Shown here: in pieces, positions 22,966 to 30,898 of the stretch | Position numbering within the stretch: position 1 is the stretch's first letter | Layout of the letters: each line of letters starts with the position of its first letter | Source: Halalkalibacter okhensis | Lineage (GTDB): Bacteria; Bacillota; Bacilli; Bacillales; Bacillaceae_D | Length of the DNA: 46,290 nt | Direction of reading: 5' to 3' | Assembly (NCBI RefSeq): GCF_000787375.1 | Contig: NZ_JRJU01000032.1 | Span: forward strand, 1 to 46,290 | Made by a program: the position numbers and the translations under genes | Notes under the pieces: generated by a model | The model's input: only the letters and a program-made list of their open reading frames with translations | Told to the model about the DNA's origin: nothing | Database searches by the model: none

Positions 22966-23610
22966 CTATGGTCTCCCTGGGTTTTCAGGCTTATTCGCTT
23001 GGCCTTGCTCTGCCCGCTCTTGCCCCTGCTGTCTTGCTTGCTCCGCTCGCTCTTGGCCTTTCTGTTTTTCCTGTTTTCCTTTCTCTTGACTGGCCCCATT
23101 GCCTTTTGCTCTTGCTTGGCTCCTAGCTTCTTCAGCTCTTTGCTTCGCTTTAGCCTGATTTTCGATCGCCTTTGTGATGCCAGCTTTGGCTTGCTCTGGA
23201 ATGTCGTCTCTATCAAGTAAGGAACGGAGATTTTCGCTGCGCTTTTCCATGTTTTCGTTAATGATTACTTCCACTTCAGAAATATCTTTGCCACGTTCCT
23301 TCGCTTCAGCTAAGTTTTTTTCAATTGCATCCATATGCTCGTTGTAATCGTCTATAGAGCTTTCGGCCGCTTCTTCATTTCCGACTGCCAACATTTCTTC
23401 AGCTTCAAGCAAGCGATTTTTTGCATATTCATCTTCAAGTAGAGTTTTTTCACCAGGATCTTTGGTTAGCTCTATCGTTGTCTCTTCAATAACACGAACT
23501 GTTTCGTATAGCTCAGATTCTGGACTAACGATGTCCTTTTCTTGATTTGCGTGGACGACTCCTGCGACTAGAAGGAGGCAAACAGTAGTTGCGATGACGA
23601 GTTTTTTCAT
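22966..23610 (-). CDS. Secreted helical protein, DUF5667-like
   Basis: 214 residues with a signal peptide (MKKLVIATTVCLLLVAGVVHA). The central region is all-helical and acidic, with the DUF5667-like pattern NRLLEAEEMLAVGNEEAAESSI (paired helices in which the cell keeps count of 'R..EA..L...g..e.A......Y'). The last third is a low-complexity Gln/Lys/Arg/Gly/Glu tail (QARAKGNGASQEKGKQEKQ...), likely disordered and wall-interacting. It lies 21 bases after the lipoprotein gene (AAAAGGAGAATT before the ATG), so the two form an operon. Function unknown. Confidence 0.8.
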   Translation of the reverse strand: MKKLVIATTVCLLLVAGVVHANQEKDIVSPESELYETVRVIEETTIELTKDPGEKTLLEDEYAKNRLLEAEEMLAVGNEEAAESSIDDYNEHMDAIEKNLAEAKERGKDISEVEVIINENMEKRSENLRSLLDRDDIPEQAKAGITKAIENQAKAKQRAEEARSQARAKGNGASQEKGKQEKQKGQERAEQARQQGQERAEQGQANKPENPGRP

Positions 23611-23631
23611 TTGAAATTCTCCTTTTGAATG

Positions 23632-24156
23632 TTAATAGAAATCAATGTGTTGCTTGAACTCTTCGATAGATTCTATCTTTTCTTCGTAGTCATCTAATGG
23701 TGTCATAAAGGTAAGAATAGTAACCTTTTGACCTTGCTGCTCAATGTAAATGTCAGCGCGTATGCTTTCTTTTCGCTCGGATTCAAAAGCAAAATAATGG
23801 TCTGTTTCCTCAATAATGGTAGAGGTACCCACGCCAATCATCAGCTCATTTTTTATGTCTTCTACATCCTTAATGGAATCTAGTACCGTGATAATCGCTT
23901 TTCCTTTGTCACTTTGAAAGATCACATTAAATTGATCCTTTTCTAATTGCTCCTCAAATTCCCAATTTGGGAGTTCATACACTTTTATTCCTTTATCGCT
24001 ATTTTCATACATGACGACTTGTTCGTGTTCGGTGACTTCTTCTATGTCTGTTACTTCTTGACTTCCTGAGCCAGTAGCAGAAGCGCAGCCGCCTAGAAGG
24101 AGGAGGGAGCACATCAAATAGGCGAGAAGGGCTGTTACATGATTCTTTCTTTTCAT
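23632..24156 (-). CDS. Small lipoprotein of unknown function
   Basis: 174 residues. A signal peptide ends in lipobox LGGC, followed by a Ser/Gly/Glu-rich linker and an alpha/beta domain of about 120 residues (VYELPNWEFEEQLEKDQF, KAIITVLDSIKDVEDIKNEL, YFAFESERKESIRADIYIEQ) ending in IEEFKQHIDFY. The fold resembles the PsbP/YfmS-like small domains seen in Bacillus lipoproteins, but I cannot name the family. AAGGAG precedes the ATG. It is the first gene of a two-gene operon with the DUF5667-like protein. Confidence 0.78.
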   Translation of the reverse strand: MKRKNHVTALLAYLMCSLLLLGGCASATGSGSQEVTDIEEVTEHEQVVMYENSDKGIKVYELPNWEFEEQLEKDQFNVIFQSDKGKAIITVLDSIKDVEDIKNELMIGVGTSTIIEETDHYFAFESERKESIRADIYIEQQGQKVTILTFMTPLDDYEEKIESIEEFKQHIDFY

Positions 24157-24318
24157 AAAAACTCCTTAACGTGTACTGGTTCTACACAAAAATTCTTTCC
24201 ACTTCCATGTCCATACCTTACTAATTATCTATTAGATTAGGAAGGCGGTCTATAGGAAATTTCATTCAAAAACGAAAAATCCCCATGCATTCTCATTTGC
24301 CAGCCTAGCAAACGAAGC

Positions 24319-24437
24319 CTCGGACAGCAAATCTTTCCGTTTGGATTGAATCGCACCCGGTTTGGACAGCAAATCCTTCCGTTTGGATTGAATCTCCCCC
24401 CATTTGGACAGCAAATCCCCGAGTTTGGACAGAACCC
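24319..24437 (+). repeat. 21-bp phased repeat array, locus B
   Basis: Unit starts at 24319, 24340, 24361, 24382, 24403 and 24424 are exactly 21 bases apart. Cores alternate: GGACAGCAAATC, GGATTGAATC, GGACAGCAAATC, GGATTGAATC, GGACAGCAAATC, GGACAGAA. This is the most regular of the three arrays. It lies between the promoter side of the lipoprotein operon and the sortase terminator. Confidence 0.85.
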
Positions 24438-24465
24438 ACGCTAATCACGCACGACAACAACAAAA

Positions 24466-24502
24466 AAAGAGCATGAGTCGCAACAAACAACTCATGCTCT
24501 TT
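24466..24502 (-). terminator. Terminator of the sortase operon
   Basis: AAAGAGCATGAGT (24466-24478) pairs perfectly with ACTCATGCTCTTT (24490-24502), followed by a T run on the minus strand. Its stem sequence GAGCATGA is close to that of the terminator at 22917. Confidence 0.85.
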
Positions 24503-24511
24503 CTAAAAACG

Positions 24512-25153
24512 TCATCGTACCTTCTTTTCTTGCCCTCTAAGCTCTGCCACCAACACATATCGCTCAGGAGCAGCTCCAACAAAGTTAAACGGATAACACG
24601 TAGATACCGTTAACGTCGCACGCGGCCTCGGTACGATCACGGTCCGGTCATCCTCATCGACAATCCGCACCCGCCGCACTTTGTATTCAAATTCTCCCGC
24701 TGCCGTTCGGACGATCAGCAGATCATTTTCGCCCACTTCACCTAGGCGGCGAAACACGGTATCGCGGTGTCCGGACAAGACGGAGTTGTCGTTCTCACCA
24801 GGAAGGACGCTGCCGGCATAATGACCGACGCCTTTTTCAAGCTCCTCCTCATCGGTCCCGTGGTAAATCGGCAACGTCGCATCAAGCTTCGGGATGTATA
24901 GCTCACCCATTAAGTCGCCAATTTGAGGATTGGCAGGAAAGTCACGCGTCTCCTCCTCGACGACCTCCTCTTCAACAACAGGATCCGTATCATCATCTTC
25001 CGGAGCTAAAGGAGGATCCGCAGACACCGCTGCCTCTGTTCCTGTCTTATACAAAAAATACCCTTTGAAAAATGTAAAAGTATTCGTACCAGAAAACCAT
25101 AACCCGCCCATAATAAGCGCACTACAGAAGACAAGAAGAATGAATCGCTTCAT
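24512..25153 (-). CDS. srtD: Class D sortase
   Basis: 213 residues: one N-terminal membrane helix, an acidic linker (about 45-70) and a sortase beta-barrel. The catalytic triad is visible as His129 (LSGHRDTVFR), Cys186 (TVSTCYPF) and Arg198 (APERYVL). TLTVSTCYPFNFVGAAPERY is typical of class D sortases of spore formers. Sortases cut after Thr in an LPxT-type motif and join the protein to the wall. The only substrate-like gene beside it, 5 bases upstream, ends in LPKTA, which fits the LPxTA preference of class D enzymes. AAAGGTG before the ATG supports the start; coupled translation is likely. Confidence 0.92.
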   Translation of the reverse strand: MKRFILLVFCSALIMGGLWFSGTNTFTFFKGYFLYKTGTEAAVSADPPLAPEDDDTDPVVEEEVVEEETRDFPANPQIGDLMGELYIPKLDATLPIYHGTDEEELEKGVGHYAGSVLPGENDNSVLSGHRDTVFRRLGEVGENDLLIVRTAAGEFEYKVRRVRIVDEDDRTVIVPRPRATLTVSTCYPFNFVGAAPERYVLVAELRGQEKKVR

Positions 25154-25158
25154 TCGAC

Positions 25159-26370
25159 TTACACACCTTTCACACGAAAACGACGATACAACGCAAATCC
25201 AGCGACCGCCACCGCGAGTCCACTAGCCGCATTCACGATAGAATTCGATGCGGTCTTCGGAAGCTTGGCACCTCGCTCCGTTTTCTTTACCGGCTTTTTC
25301 TCAGCAGGAGCAGGCTTCTTCTCAGCTTTTTTCTCTGATTTCTTTTCTGTTTGTTTGACAATCACTTCTTCGGTTTTCTTTAAGTCTTTTCCAGTCTCAA
25401 CAATAATCTCAGAACCTAGCATATCCGCTGTAAATAATAGATCCGCTAAAAATTCCCCTTGTCTATTATAAAGTTCGATCAATAGGCCGTAGCCATCGGT
25501 TGTTGTCATCGTCATTAACGTCGCCAAGGAAACTGGCTTTTTCTCATCGTCTTTGACAAGGTAGTATTTTACATCAATCTCTAGCAAGTCTAGTGCTTCT
25601 TGGAAAATAGCGAGCAGCTCTGCAATTTGTGCGGCTGTGAGCTCAGATGCCTCATCAAAATCCTCAAACACCATCATCCGCTCAGCCAATCTTTCTAAGC
25701 GCTCCAAAAAGGCTGGATCCTCAAGATCAAGCGTGAGGAAGTGCTCAAATAATCGGTCTAGCTCTTCATATGTTAAGCCTAGTTGGTCAAAGAGGTCATC
25801 AATCTCTGAAAAATCGATCTCTTCCTCTTCCTCATAATAGTAAAGGTAGTATTCAACAGCCCACTCTAGGTCTTCAATGAACTCATAATAATCAAGCGAA
25901 TCCCCGTGCTCTTCTAACAAAGCGATTAATTCTTCCAACGTTAGATCATAGGTTTCAAGGAGTTCTTGTAAATTCTCATCCGTAATCGGGGTTAATGTAT
26001 AATAATATAAATCGATATCTAGGTCATCTACAAATGTATAGACATCCAAAATAGCTTGTCCTTCTTCTAATTCACCGTTTAAAATCAACAGCTCGGTTGC
26101 TTCTTCTAACGTTAAGCCATACTCAGCCAGAATCTCCTCTAGGGTCTCTTCTGTTAACACAGGTCCTAAAAAGGAAGATAAGTCTTCAAAATCATCAAAA
26201 TCATCCAGCGTAAGTCCCCAAAAGTCCAAATACTCCTCTAACTCATCTTTCGTCCAACCAACCTCTTGTAGCAAGTCCTGCAATTGGGTTTCTTCAACTG
26301 CAGCAAACGAGTAAAGCGGAGACACAACAAGACCTAACACAACCAATAACGACATGAACAAGCCTTTCAC
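25159..26370 (-). CDS. Processed acidic surface protein with LPKTA sorting signal
   Basis: 403 residues from a GTG at 26370, set by GGAGGAA eight bases upstream; an ATG five codons earlier would place the site inside the gene. The signal peptide is VKGLFMSLLVVLGLVVSPLY. Residues 30-270 are extremely acidic and made of repeats of a helical unit of the form 'eLLeeyGLTLEELeelL' (e.g. LEEILAEYGLTLEEATELL, LQELLETYDLTLEELIALL). A Lys/Pro-rich spacer (about 315-365) follows, then LPKTA, a hydrophobic helix and a basic tail: a complete sorting signal. It fits the Bacillus family named 'processed acidic surface protein'. It is exported, cleaved and anchored by the sortase encoded next. A highly acidic surface fits an alkaliphile, where it may bind protons or cations; this role is inferred. 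Confidence 0.9.
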   Translation of the reverse strand: MKGLFMSLLVVLGLVVSPLYSFAAVEETQLQDLLQEVGWTKDELEEYLDFWGLTLDDFDDFEDLSSFLGPVLTEETLEEILAEYGLTLEEATELLILNGELEEGQAILDVYTFVDDLDIDLYYYTLTPITDENLQELLETYDLTLEELIALLEEHGDSLDYYEFIEDLEWAVEYYLYYYEEEEEIDFSEIDDLFDQLGLTYEELDRLFEHFLTLDLEDPAFLERLERLAERMMVFEDFDEASELTAAQIAELLAIFQEALDLLEIDVKYYLVKDDEKKPVSLATLMTMTTTDGYGLLIELYNRQGEFLADLLFTADMLGSEIIVETGKDLKKTEEVIVKQTEKKSEKKAEKKPAPAEKKPVKKTERGAKLPKTASNSIVNAASGLAVAVAGFALYRRFRVKGV

Positions 26371-26931
26371 ATAACATTCCTCCATATATAAAAAATGTAA
26401 ATTTCTAGATAATTATAACCTCATAGATTCAAAAAAGGTAGAAGATTTTTTAGAAGATTACGACCATTCTTTTTAGCCTAAACTAATCATGAGTACATGA
26501 TCTAACCCTCCTGTGTAAGTCATATTAATTTCTATACGGATCGAATTACTTTTAGTTTCAAAAACGTAAAAGAGAGGGACGAAAGCTTTAGCTTAACGGA
26601 TTCAGTTTTGGAAGTGAAAATGATTAAAAGATACTGTTTCCCGTATCTGGGATAGTGAGAGTCCGCTCTTATCGGCTGGGGATCTGGTTAAGAACCCGGT
26701 CTGATAAATAAACGGAGATATTCCCCTTAATTAGTAATTAGCACTGAAAATAGCTTAAATAGACGGAGATATTCCGCCTATTGACTCAGTAAATCTGAAA
26801 TTGGGTCATTTTTCTTTGCGTAATCGGAAAAACTCCTCCTATATACCTCGGAACGAGCTCTATTTTGGAATTAACCGAAAAATCTCCGCTTAATTAACTA
26901 TGGCCGGTAAGAGAGGCTTCTAGCCGCAGAG
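26371..26931. repeat. Repeat-rich intergenic region
   Basis: Short related words recur: CGGAGATATTCC at about 26717 and 26763, and diverged versions CGGAAAAACTCC (about 26823) and CGAAAAATCTCCG (about 26878), each flanked by TTAAT or TAAAT. Each is a near-palindrome built around CGGA/TCCG. No protein coding was found. The stretch holds the promoter of the acidic protein gene, but no clear -35/-10 pair is visible. Confidence 0.5.
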
Positions 26932-26959
26932 AAAACCACCCGTTACCACGGGTGGTTTT
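26932..26959. terminator. Bidirectional hairpin AAAACCACCCGT / ACGGGTGGTTTT
   Basis: Perfect 12-bp stem with loop TACC. T tracts lie in the stem ends on both strands. It most likely ends the LtaS-type gene on the minus strand. Confidence 0.75.
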
Positions 26960-27084
26960 GATTGTATTCTAATTATAGTGTTCATTCATTTGGGATTGGA
27001 GTGTGAAATGTAATAGTTAACCTGTGAATTAACGTTTTCCCTCCCAAAACTGAACCCGTTAGCTTAAGCTCTCGCCCCTCTTTT

Positions 27085-28920
27085 TTATTGTCTCTCTGGC
27101 AGCTGATCGGCATAGCTATCGGACAAATTCAACAGTTGAATGACCCGCTCAAACTCATCCTGATAATCAAGACGACTTCCAATAATTTCTCCTGTATCAA
27201 GGTCATAAGCTGTCCCATTGTCGCCTTCTGAAGTTAACAAGACATCGCGATTAAAGAGGGAGCCTTGCGATAAGTAATAACGCATCCCAAGTAAATTCTC
27301 CTCGTTGTTGATGATATCTTGTCCAAAGTGAATGTGATCTTCTAGTGACAATCCAACCAAATTGGCCATCGTCGGCATCAAATCAATTTGTCCACCAACA
27401 TTTGAGATCACTTCCGCCTCTAATGCGCCGGGGGCTGTTATCATAAGCGGGATATTTAAGCGATCCAAAAACCAATAATCTCGACCGTTCATCTCCGCTA
27501 ACAGCTGTTGGTCAACCTCTGTAATTTGACTATGGTGCACCCCAGAATGATCGCCGAATGTCACGATCAAGCTGTTTTCCCATATTCCTTCTTCTTTCAA
27601 CCGATCAATAAATTCACCCATGGCCTTGTCCGCATAATGAATCGATGTTAAATAATTTTCAATAAACGTTCCTTCAAATCGCTCTGGAAGATCAATCGCA
27701 ATCTTTTCTTCTGGCAATTCAAATGGGTGATGACTCGTCATTGTAATCACATTCGCATAGAAAGGCTGTCTTTTATCAGCGAACTCAACAAACTTGTCCA
27801 TCGTTTTCTCATAAAGTACTTCATCCGAAGCACCCATTAAAATATAATCATCTGTCCCGAAAAAGTCTTCATCATACACGTCATCAAAGCCAAGCGCCTC
27901 ATACATTTCCGTACGATTCCAAAAGGAGGCTTTATTTGTATGGAAGGTAGCTGTATGATAGCCTTCTCGCTTTAAAAGACGAGGCAAGCTTGGCAAGAAT
28001 TTGTCGCCATACACTTCCGAAGCACCTCGGCTGCCTGGTGGATACAGCGATGTATTTAATAAAAACTCAGCATCAGACGTATTTCCAGCACCAATTTGTT
28101 GATACACCTTTGGAAAATAGAGCCCCTCTTCAACGAGTTGATTTAAATGAGGGGTAATCTCCTGACCGTCTATTTCAAGTCCAATCGTAAAATCTTGCAA
28201 AGACTCAAATTGAATCACGATAATGTTTCGTCCTTCGGCAACACCGAAATACGTCGGATCGCCCGCTTCAGCATCGGCCTCTGGCAATCCTTTTAACTCA
28301 CGGATCTGCTCATTCGTCAAGTCAACCCCAGCTAAATGATTCTCAACCGTTTGAATATCAGAATAGATTTCTGAGACTTGATAATTGAAGATCCCCATCT
28401 GCTTCGCTGCTGCAATCGAGTCGTAATTAACGGTTTTGCTAGATAAGAAGAGATGGAACCCAATAACGGCAAGCGACAATACTATGAAAGCAACCATCGT
28501 TTTCAAGCGCTGAATTTGAACAAAGCGTACTTTGGTAAAAGCATAAAGAAGTCCAAGAATGATAAAGTCAATAAAATAAAGAAAATGGATCGGACGAAGT
28601 AGCGTCCAGACACTATCACTCACATCCCCAACTTGGTGAATCTGATAGAGGGCATGATGGGACACCATGATCCCAAAGAAGTCAAAATAAAGAACCATGC
28701 TAAACAAAAGAAAAGAAAGAACCAAATTTACAAGTAAATAAAAAAACATCTTTCCTTTTTTCGCAAGAAGTTCAATCAACGCTAACAGCAACACAACATA
28801 GCCCATCTCCAACCAAAACATAGAGAGGACCTGATAATCATCAAAAATCAACACGCGGGTCAAAAACATCTTTATAGATAAAATCACTAAGAAAACCAAG
28901 TATAAATGAATATGTTTCAA
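27085..28920 (-). CDS. Lipoteichoic acid synthase family enzyme (LtaS/YqgS-like)
   Basis: 611 residues: five N-terminal transmembrane helices (to about residue 165), a linker, and an extracellular sulfatase-fold domain. Active-site motifs are visible: metal-binding Glu239 (IVIQFESLQ), nucleophile Thr281 (GAGNTSDAEF), Asp457 and His458 (TFGDHSGVHH). LtaS-type enzymes move glycerol phosphate from phosphatidylglycerol to a growing polyglycerolphosphate chain on the outer membrane face. It is closer to the YqgS/YfnI-type paralogues than to the main LtaS by impression; which role it plays (polymerase or primase) is open. GGAGATAA precedes the ATG. Confidence 0.93.
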   Translation of the reverse strand: MKHIHLYLVFLVILSIKMFLTRVLIFDDYQVLSMFWLEMGYVVLLLALIELLAKKGKMFFYLLVNLVLSFLLFSMVLYFDFFGIMVSHHALYQIHQVGDVSDSVWTLLRPIHFLYFIDFIILGLLYAFTKVRFVQIQRLKTMVAFIVLSLAVIGFHLFLSSKTVNYDSIAAAKQMGIFNYQVSEIYSDIQTVENHLAGVDLTNEQIRELKGLPEADAEAGDPTYFGVAEGRNIIVIQFESLQDFTIGLEIDGQEITPHLNQLVEEGLYFPKVYQQIGAGNTSDAEFLLNTSLYPPGSRGASEVYGDKFLPSLPRLLKREGYHTATFHTNKASFWNRTEMYEALGFDDVYDEDFFGTDDYILMGASDEVLYEKTMDKFVEFADKRQPFYANVITMTSHHPFELPEEKIAIDLPERFEGTFIENYLTSIHYADKAMGEFIDRLKEEGIWENSLIVTFGDHSGVHHSQITEVDQQLLAEMNGRDYWFLDRLNIPLMITAPGALEAEVISNVGGQIDLMPTMANLVGLSLEDHIHFGQDIINNEENLLGMRYYLSQGSLFNRDVLLTSEGDNGTAYDLDTGEIIGSRLDYQDEFERVIQLLNLSDSYADQLPERQ

Positions 28921-29004
28921 AACGGTTATCTCCTATTCACGTAGTAACTATTTAATAAGCTATTATACCCCAAACTGAAAAGAAAGCATAGTGAAAAAAT
29001 AGGG

Positions 29005-29060
29005 TTGGGGTCAGACCCTCCTTCACGACTTCACCGCATTAAAGAGGGGTCTGACCCCAA
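29005..29060. repeat. GGGGTCAGACCCC-type hairpin, best copy
   Basis: TTGGGGTCAGACCC (29005-29018) pairs with GGGTCTGACCCCAA (29047-29060), and the stem extends by a few bases on both sides. The copies at 21560 and 11070 share the core. It lies between two minus-strand genes and may cause termination between them. Confidence 0.8.
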
Positions 29061-29067
29061 CTCCCCT

Positions 29068-30675
29068 CTATTCAATCACCCCAACATAATCTTCAATATG
29101 TTCGACATCCACATCCCAGTCAAGCTCCTGCTCCTCTAAATGAGCTCGCTTCACTTCAATCAACGTATCAACGAGCGGTTCAGTTGATCCCTTTATCTCC
29201 TCAAGCAGCTTCTTCGTGTACAGCAGGTCATAATACGTCACAAGTCGGTAATCCTCAGACTGCAGCGTGCCGTCTTGATTAAGCTGGTAATACACATGCC
29301 CATCTGGCGCGATCCAGTCCTCGCCAATATCAACAATCCCCCGTAACATCGTATCTGCGACCATACGGTATGCCTCATTCCCTGATTTCAGATAAGCATC
29401 ATACAAATAATTCATTAAGCTTAACGCATGATTGAGCGACGCATGAGGCAGTGCTTCTCCATCATCAGAAAAATAATCAACAAGAATCGCCCCATTGTCT
29501 GTTTCCACAACAAACCCTTCTTCAAACTTCTGCACCAAAAAGTCCGCATACACGAGATACTCGTCACGATACTCCTCAATCTCTAAATTTCGCGCCCGTC
29601 GCTCTTGATTCCGAAAGAGATTGTCATTATGACGCGAGTCGACATAATGAGTGACTATCCCATATTTCCGCTCAAGCCATGTGCTCGTGTAATTGGAATA
29701 CCACAACCCGTCATCATCTCGAATCGACTCAAGCTGAACGAATGAATTCCAATTCACACTTTCAAAAAAGCGACACCCACTTGCCTCTAGTTCAAGCAAC
29801 GACTTTTTTGCCCCTTGTCGCACAAGCGACCGGACAAAGCCTTGCTCATGATACGGGAAGATGGTCGAAGGTGCTTTGCTCAGAACATCCGTAGGCGTTA
29901 GCCATTTGTACTCATCAATCCCAATATGCTGAGCGCGCTTAAACGCCTCCTCATTTGAAAAAAGGGCCGCCTCACTAAGAAGATACCAAGAATGCCCCAT
30001 GCCAGCCTCTGCAGCGGTCGTCACGTCCAAGCGAACACCCTCGCCGTCTTCCGCTACGACAAACTGATCCATTTCCCGAATCAGTTCATACACATGACTC
30101 GTCTTATCATGAAGGTCATCATACGTATGCAGCAACTCCTGAAATTGATATTGCCCACCAATTAAGACACTCCCGCTCACACCATCTGCCTCTGCAAACT
30201 CAACATAATGAAAAGAATTGGTCGTCGGATCAGGTAAGGTCCGTTCTTTTCTCTCTGGGTATACCTCCTCCGTCGGACTATCGAGCTCCCACGTTTTTGA
30301 AGCATGTCCGTCAAGAGAATGCTGCAACGTCAACTCTATCTCGTCCTCAAACGATTCGACTTCGACAAAAACAAACCAATCCGCAGTTGGCACCTGCCTC
30401 AACGTCACTGTAGCTGTCCCGAGCGCTTCACCCACGCCTTCTTTGATCGCTAACTCATAAACGAAATCCTTCACACCATAGCGATCCTGCTCATCCATGC
30501 TCGTAACATGAAGGTCGTATCCATCGGCCTTCACCATTAACTGAAAGGGCTCTCCGATTAGAAGATCACTCCCAAGACCCACCACCTCTAACGCCAACTC
30601 ATCCCCCTTTTTACCGCCCGAACAACCTGAAATGATCAAACCTATTAAAAAGAAACAAAAGAATTTCCTTCCCAT
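29068..30675 (-). CDS. Lipoprotein with C-terminal epimerase-like helical domain
   Basis: 535 residues. A signal peptide ends in lipobox ISGC. Residues ~25-130 form a beta-rich domain. The C-terminal ~300 residues are helical, with motifs (ALPHASLNHALSLMNYLYDA, SGNEAYRMVADTMLRGIVDI, WIAPDGHVYYQL) that recall the alpha/alpha-barrel C-terminal domain of D-glucuronyl C5-epimerases and related sugar-modifying enzymes. This is a tentative match. It would act outside the cell on a glycan. The neighbouring LtaS-type gene is divided from it by a GTCAGAC hairpin, so whether they are cotranscribed is unclear. AAGGGTGAG precedes the ATG. Confidence 0.75.
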   Translation of the reverse strand: MGRKFFCFFLIGLIISGCSGGKKGDELALEVVGLGSDLLIGEPFQLMVKADGYDLHVTSMDEQDRYGVKDFVYELAIKEGVGEALGTATVTLRQVPTADWFVFVEVESFEDEIELTLQHSLDGHASKTWELDSPTEEVYPERKERTLPDPTTNSFHYVEFAEADGVSGSVLIGGQYQFQELLHTYDDLHDKTSHVYELIREMDQFVVAEDGEGVRLDVTTAAEAGMGHSWYLLSEAALFSNEEAFKRAQHIGIDEYKWLTPTDVLSKAPSTIFPYHEQGFVRSLVRQGAKKSLLELEASGCRFFESVNWNSFVQLESIRDDDGLWYSNYTSTWLERKYGIVTHYVDSRHNDNLFRNQERRARNLEIEEYRDEYLVYADFLVQKFEEGFVVETDNGAILVDYFSDDGEALPHASLNHALSLMNYLYDAYLKSGNEAYRMVADTMLRGIVDIGEDWIAPDGHVYYQLNQDGTLQSEDYRLVTYYDLLYTKKLLEEIKGSTEPLVDTLIEVKRAHLEEQELDWDVDVEHIEDYVGVIE

Positions 30676-30847
30676 ATACTCACCCTTACTCCATTCATCC
30701 TTCTTACAAATTTACCCACCTTTAGAGCTGCCCATACTGAAAAAGAACCTGATTGCGCGACCAAGCGCATAACCCCAATACTTCATGTAATCAAATAGTA
30801 ATGAAAAAGATCGAAAGAAAATCTAGTAATCTTGTAAAAATAAAGGT

Positions 30848-30874
30848 AAAATTATCAATAAAATAGATAATTTT
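30848..30874 (+). promoter_or_regulatory. Inverted repeat upstream of the NlpC/P60 gene
   Basis: AAAATTATC and GATAATTTT form a perfect 9-bp dyad with a 9-base spacer, ending 7 bases before the ribosome binding site. It could be an operator, or a leader hairpin that controls translation start. Confidence 0.45.
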
Positions 30875-30898
30875 GGCGATTGAGGAGGTCTTATGTAG

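Noticed and set aside
24305-24490. A 61-residue minus-strand frame over array B (FAVQ/DSIQT repeats)
   Set aside because: The frame lacks a ribosome binding site and overlaps the sortase terminator. A coded peptide cannot be ruled out, so it is kept as a question under findings.
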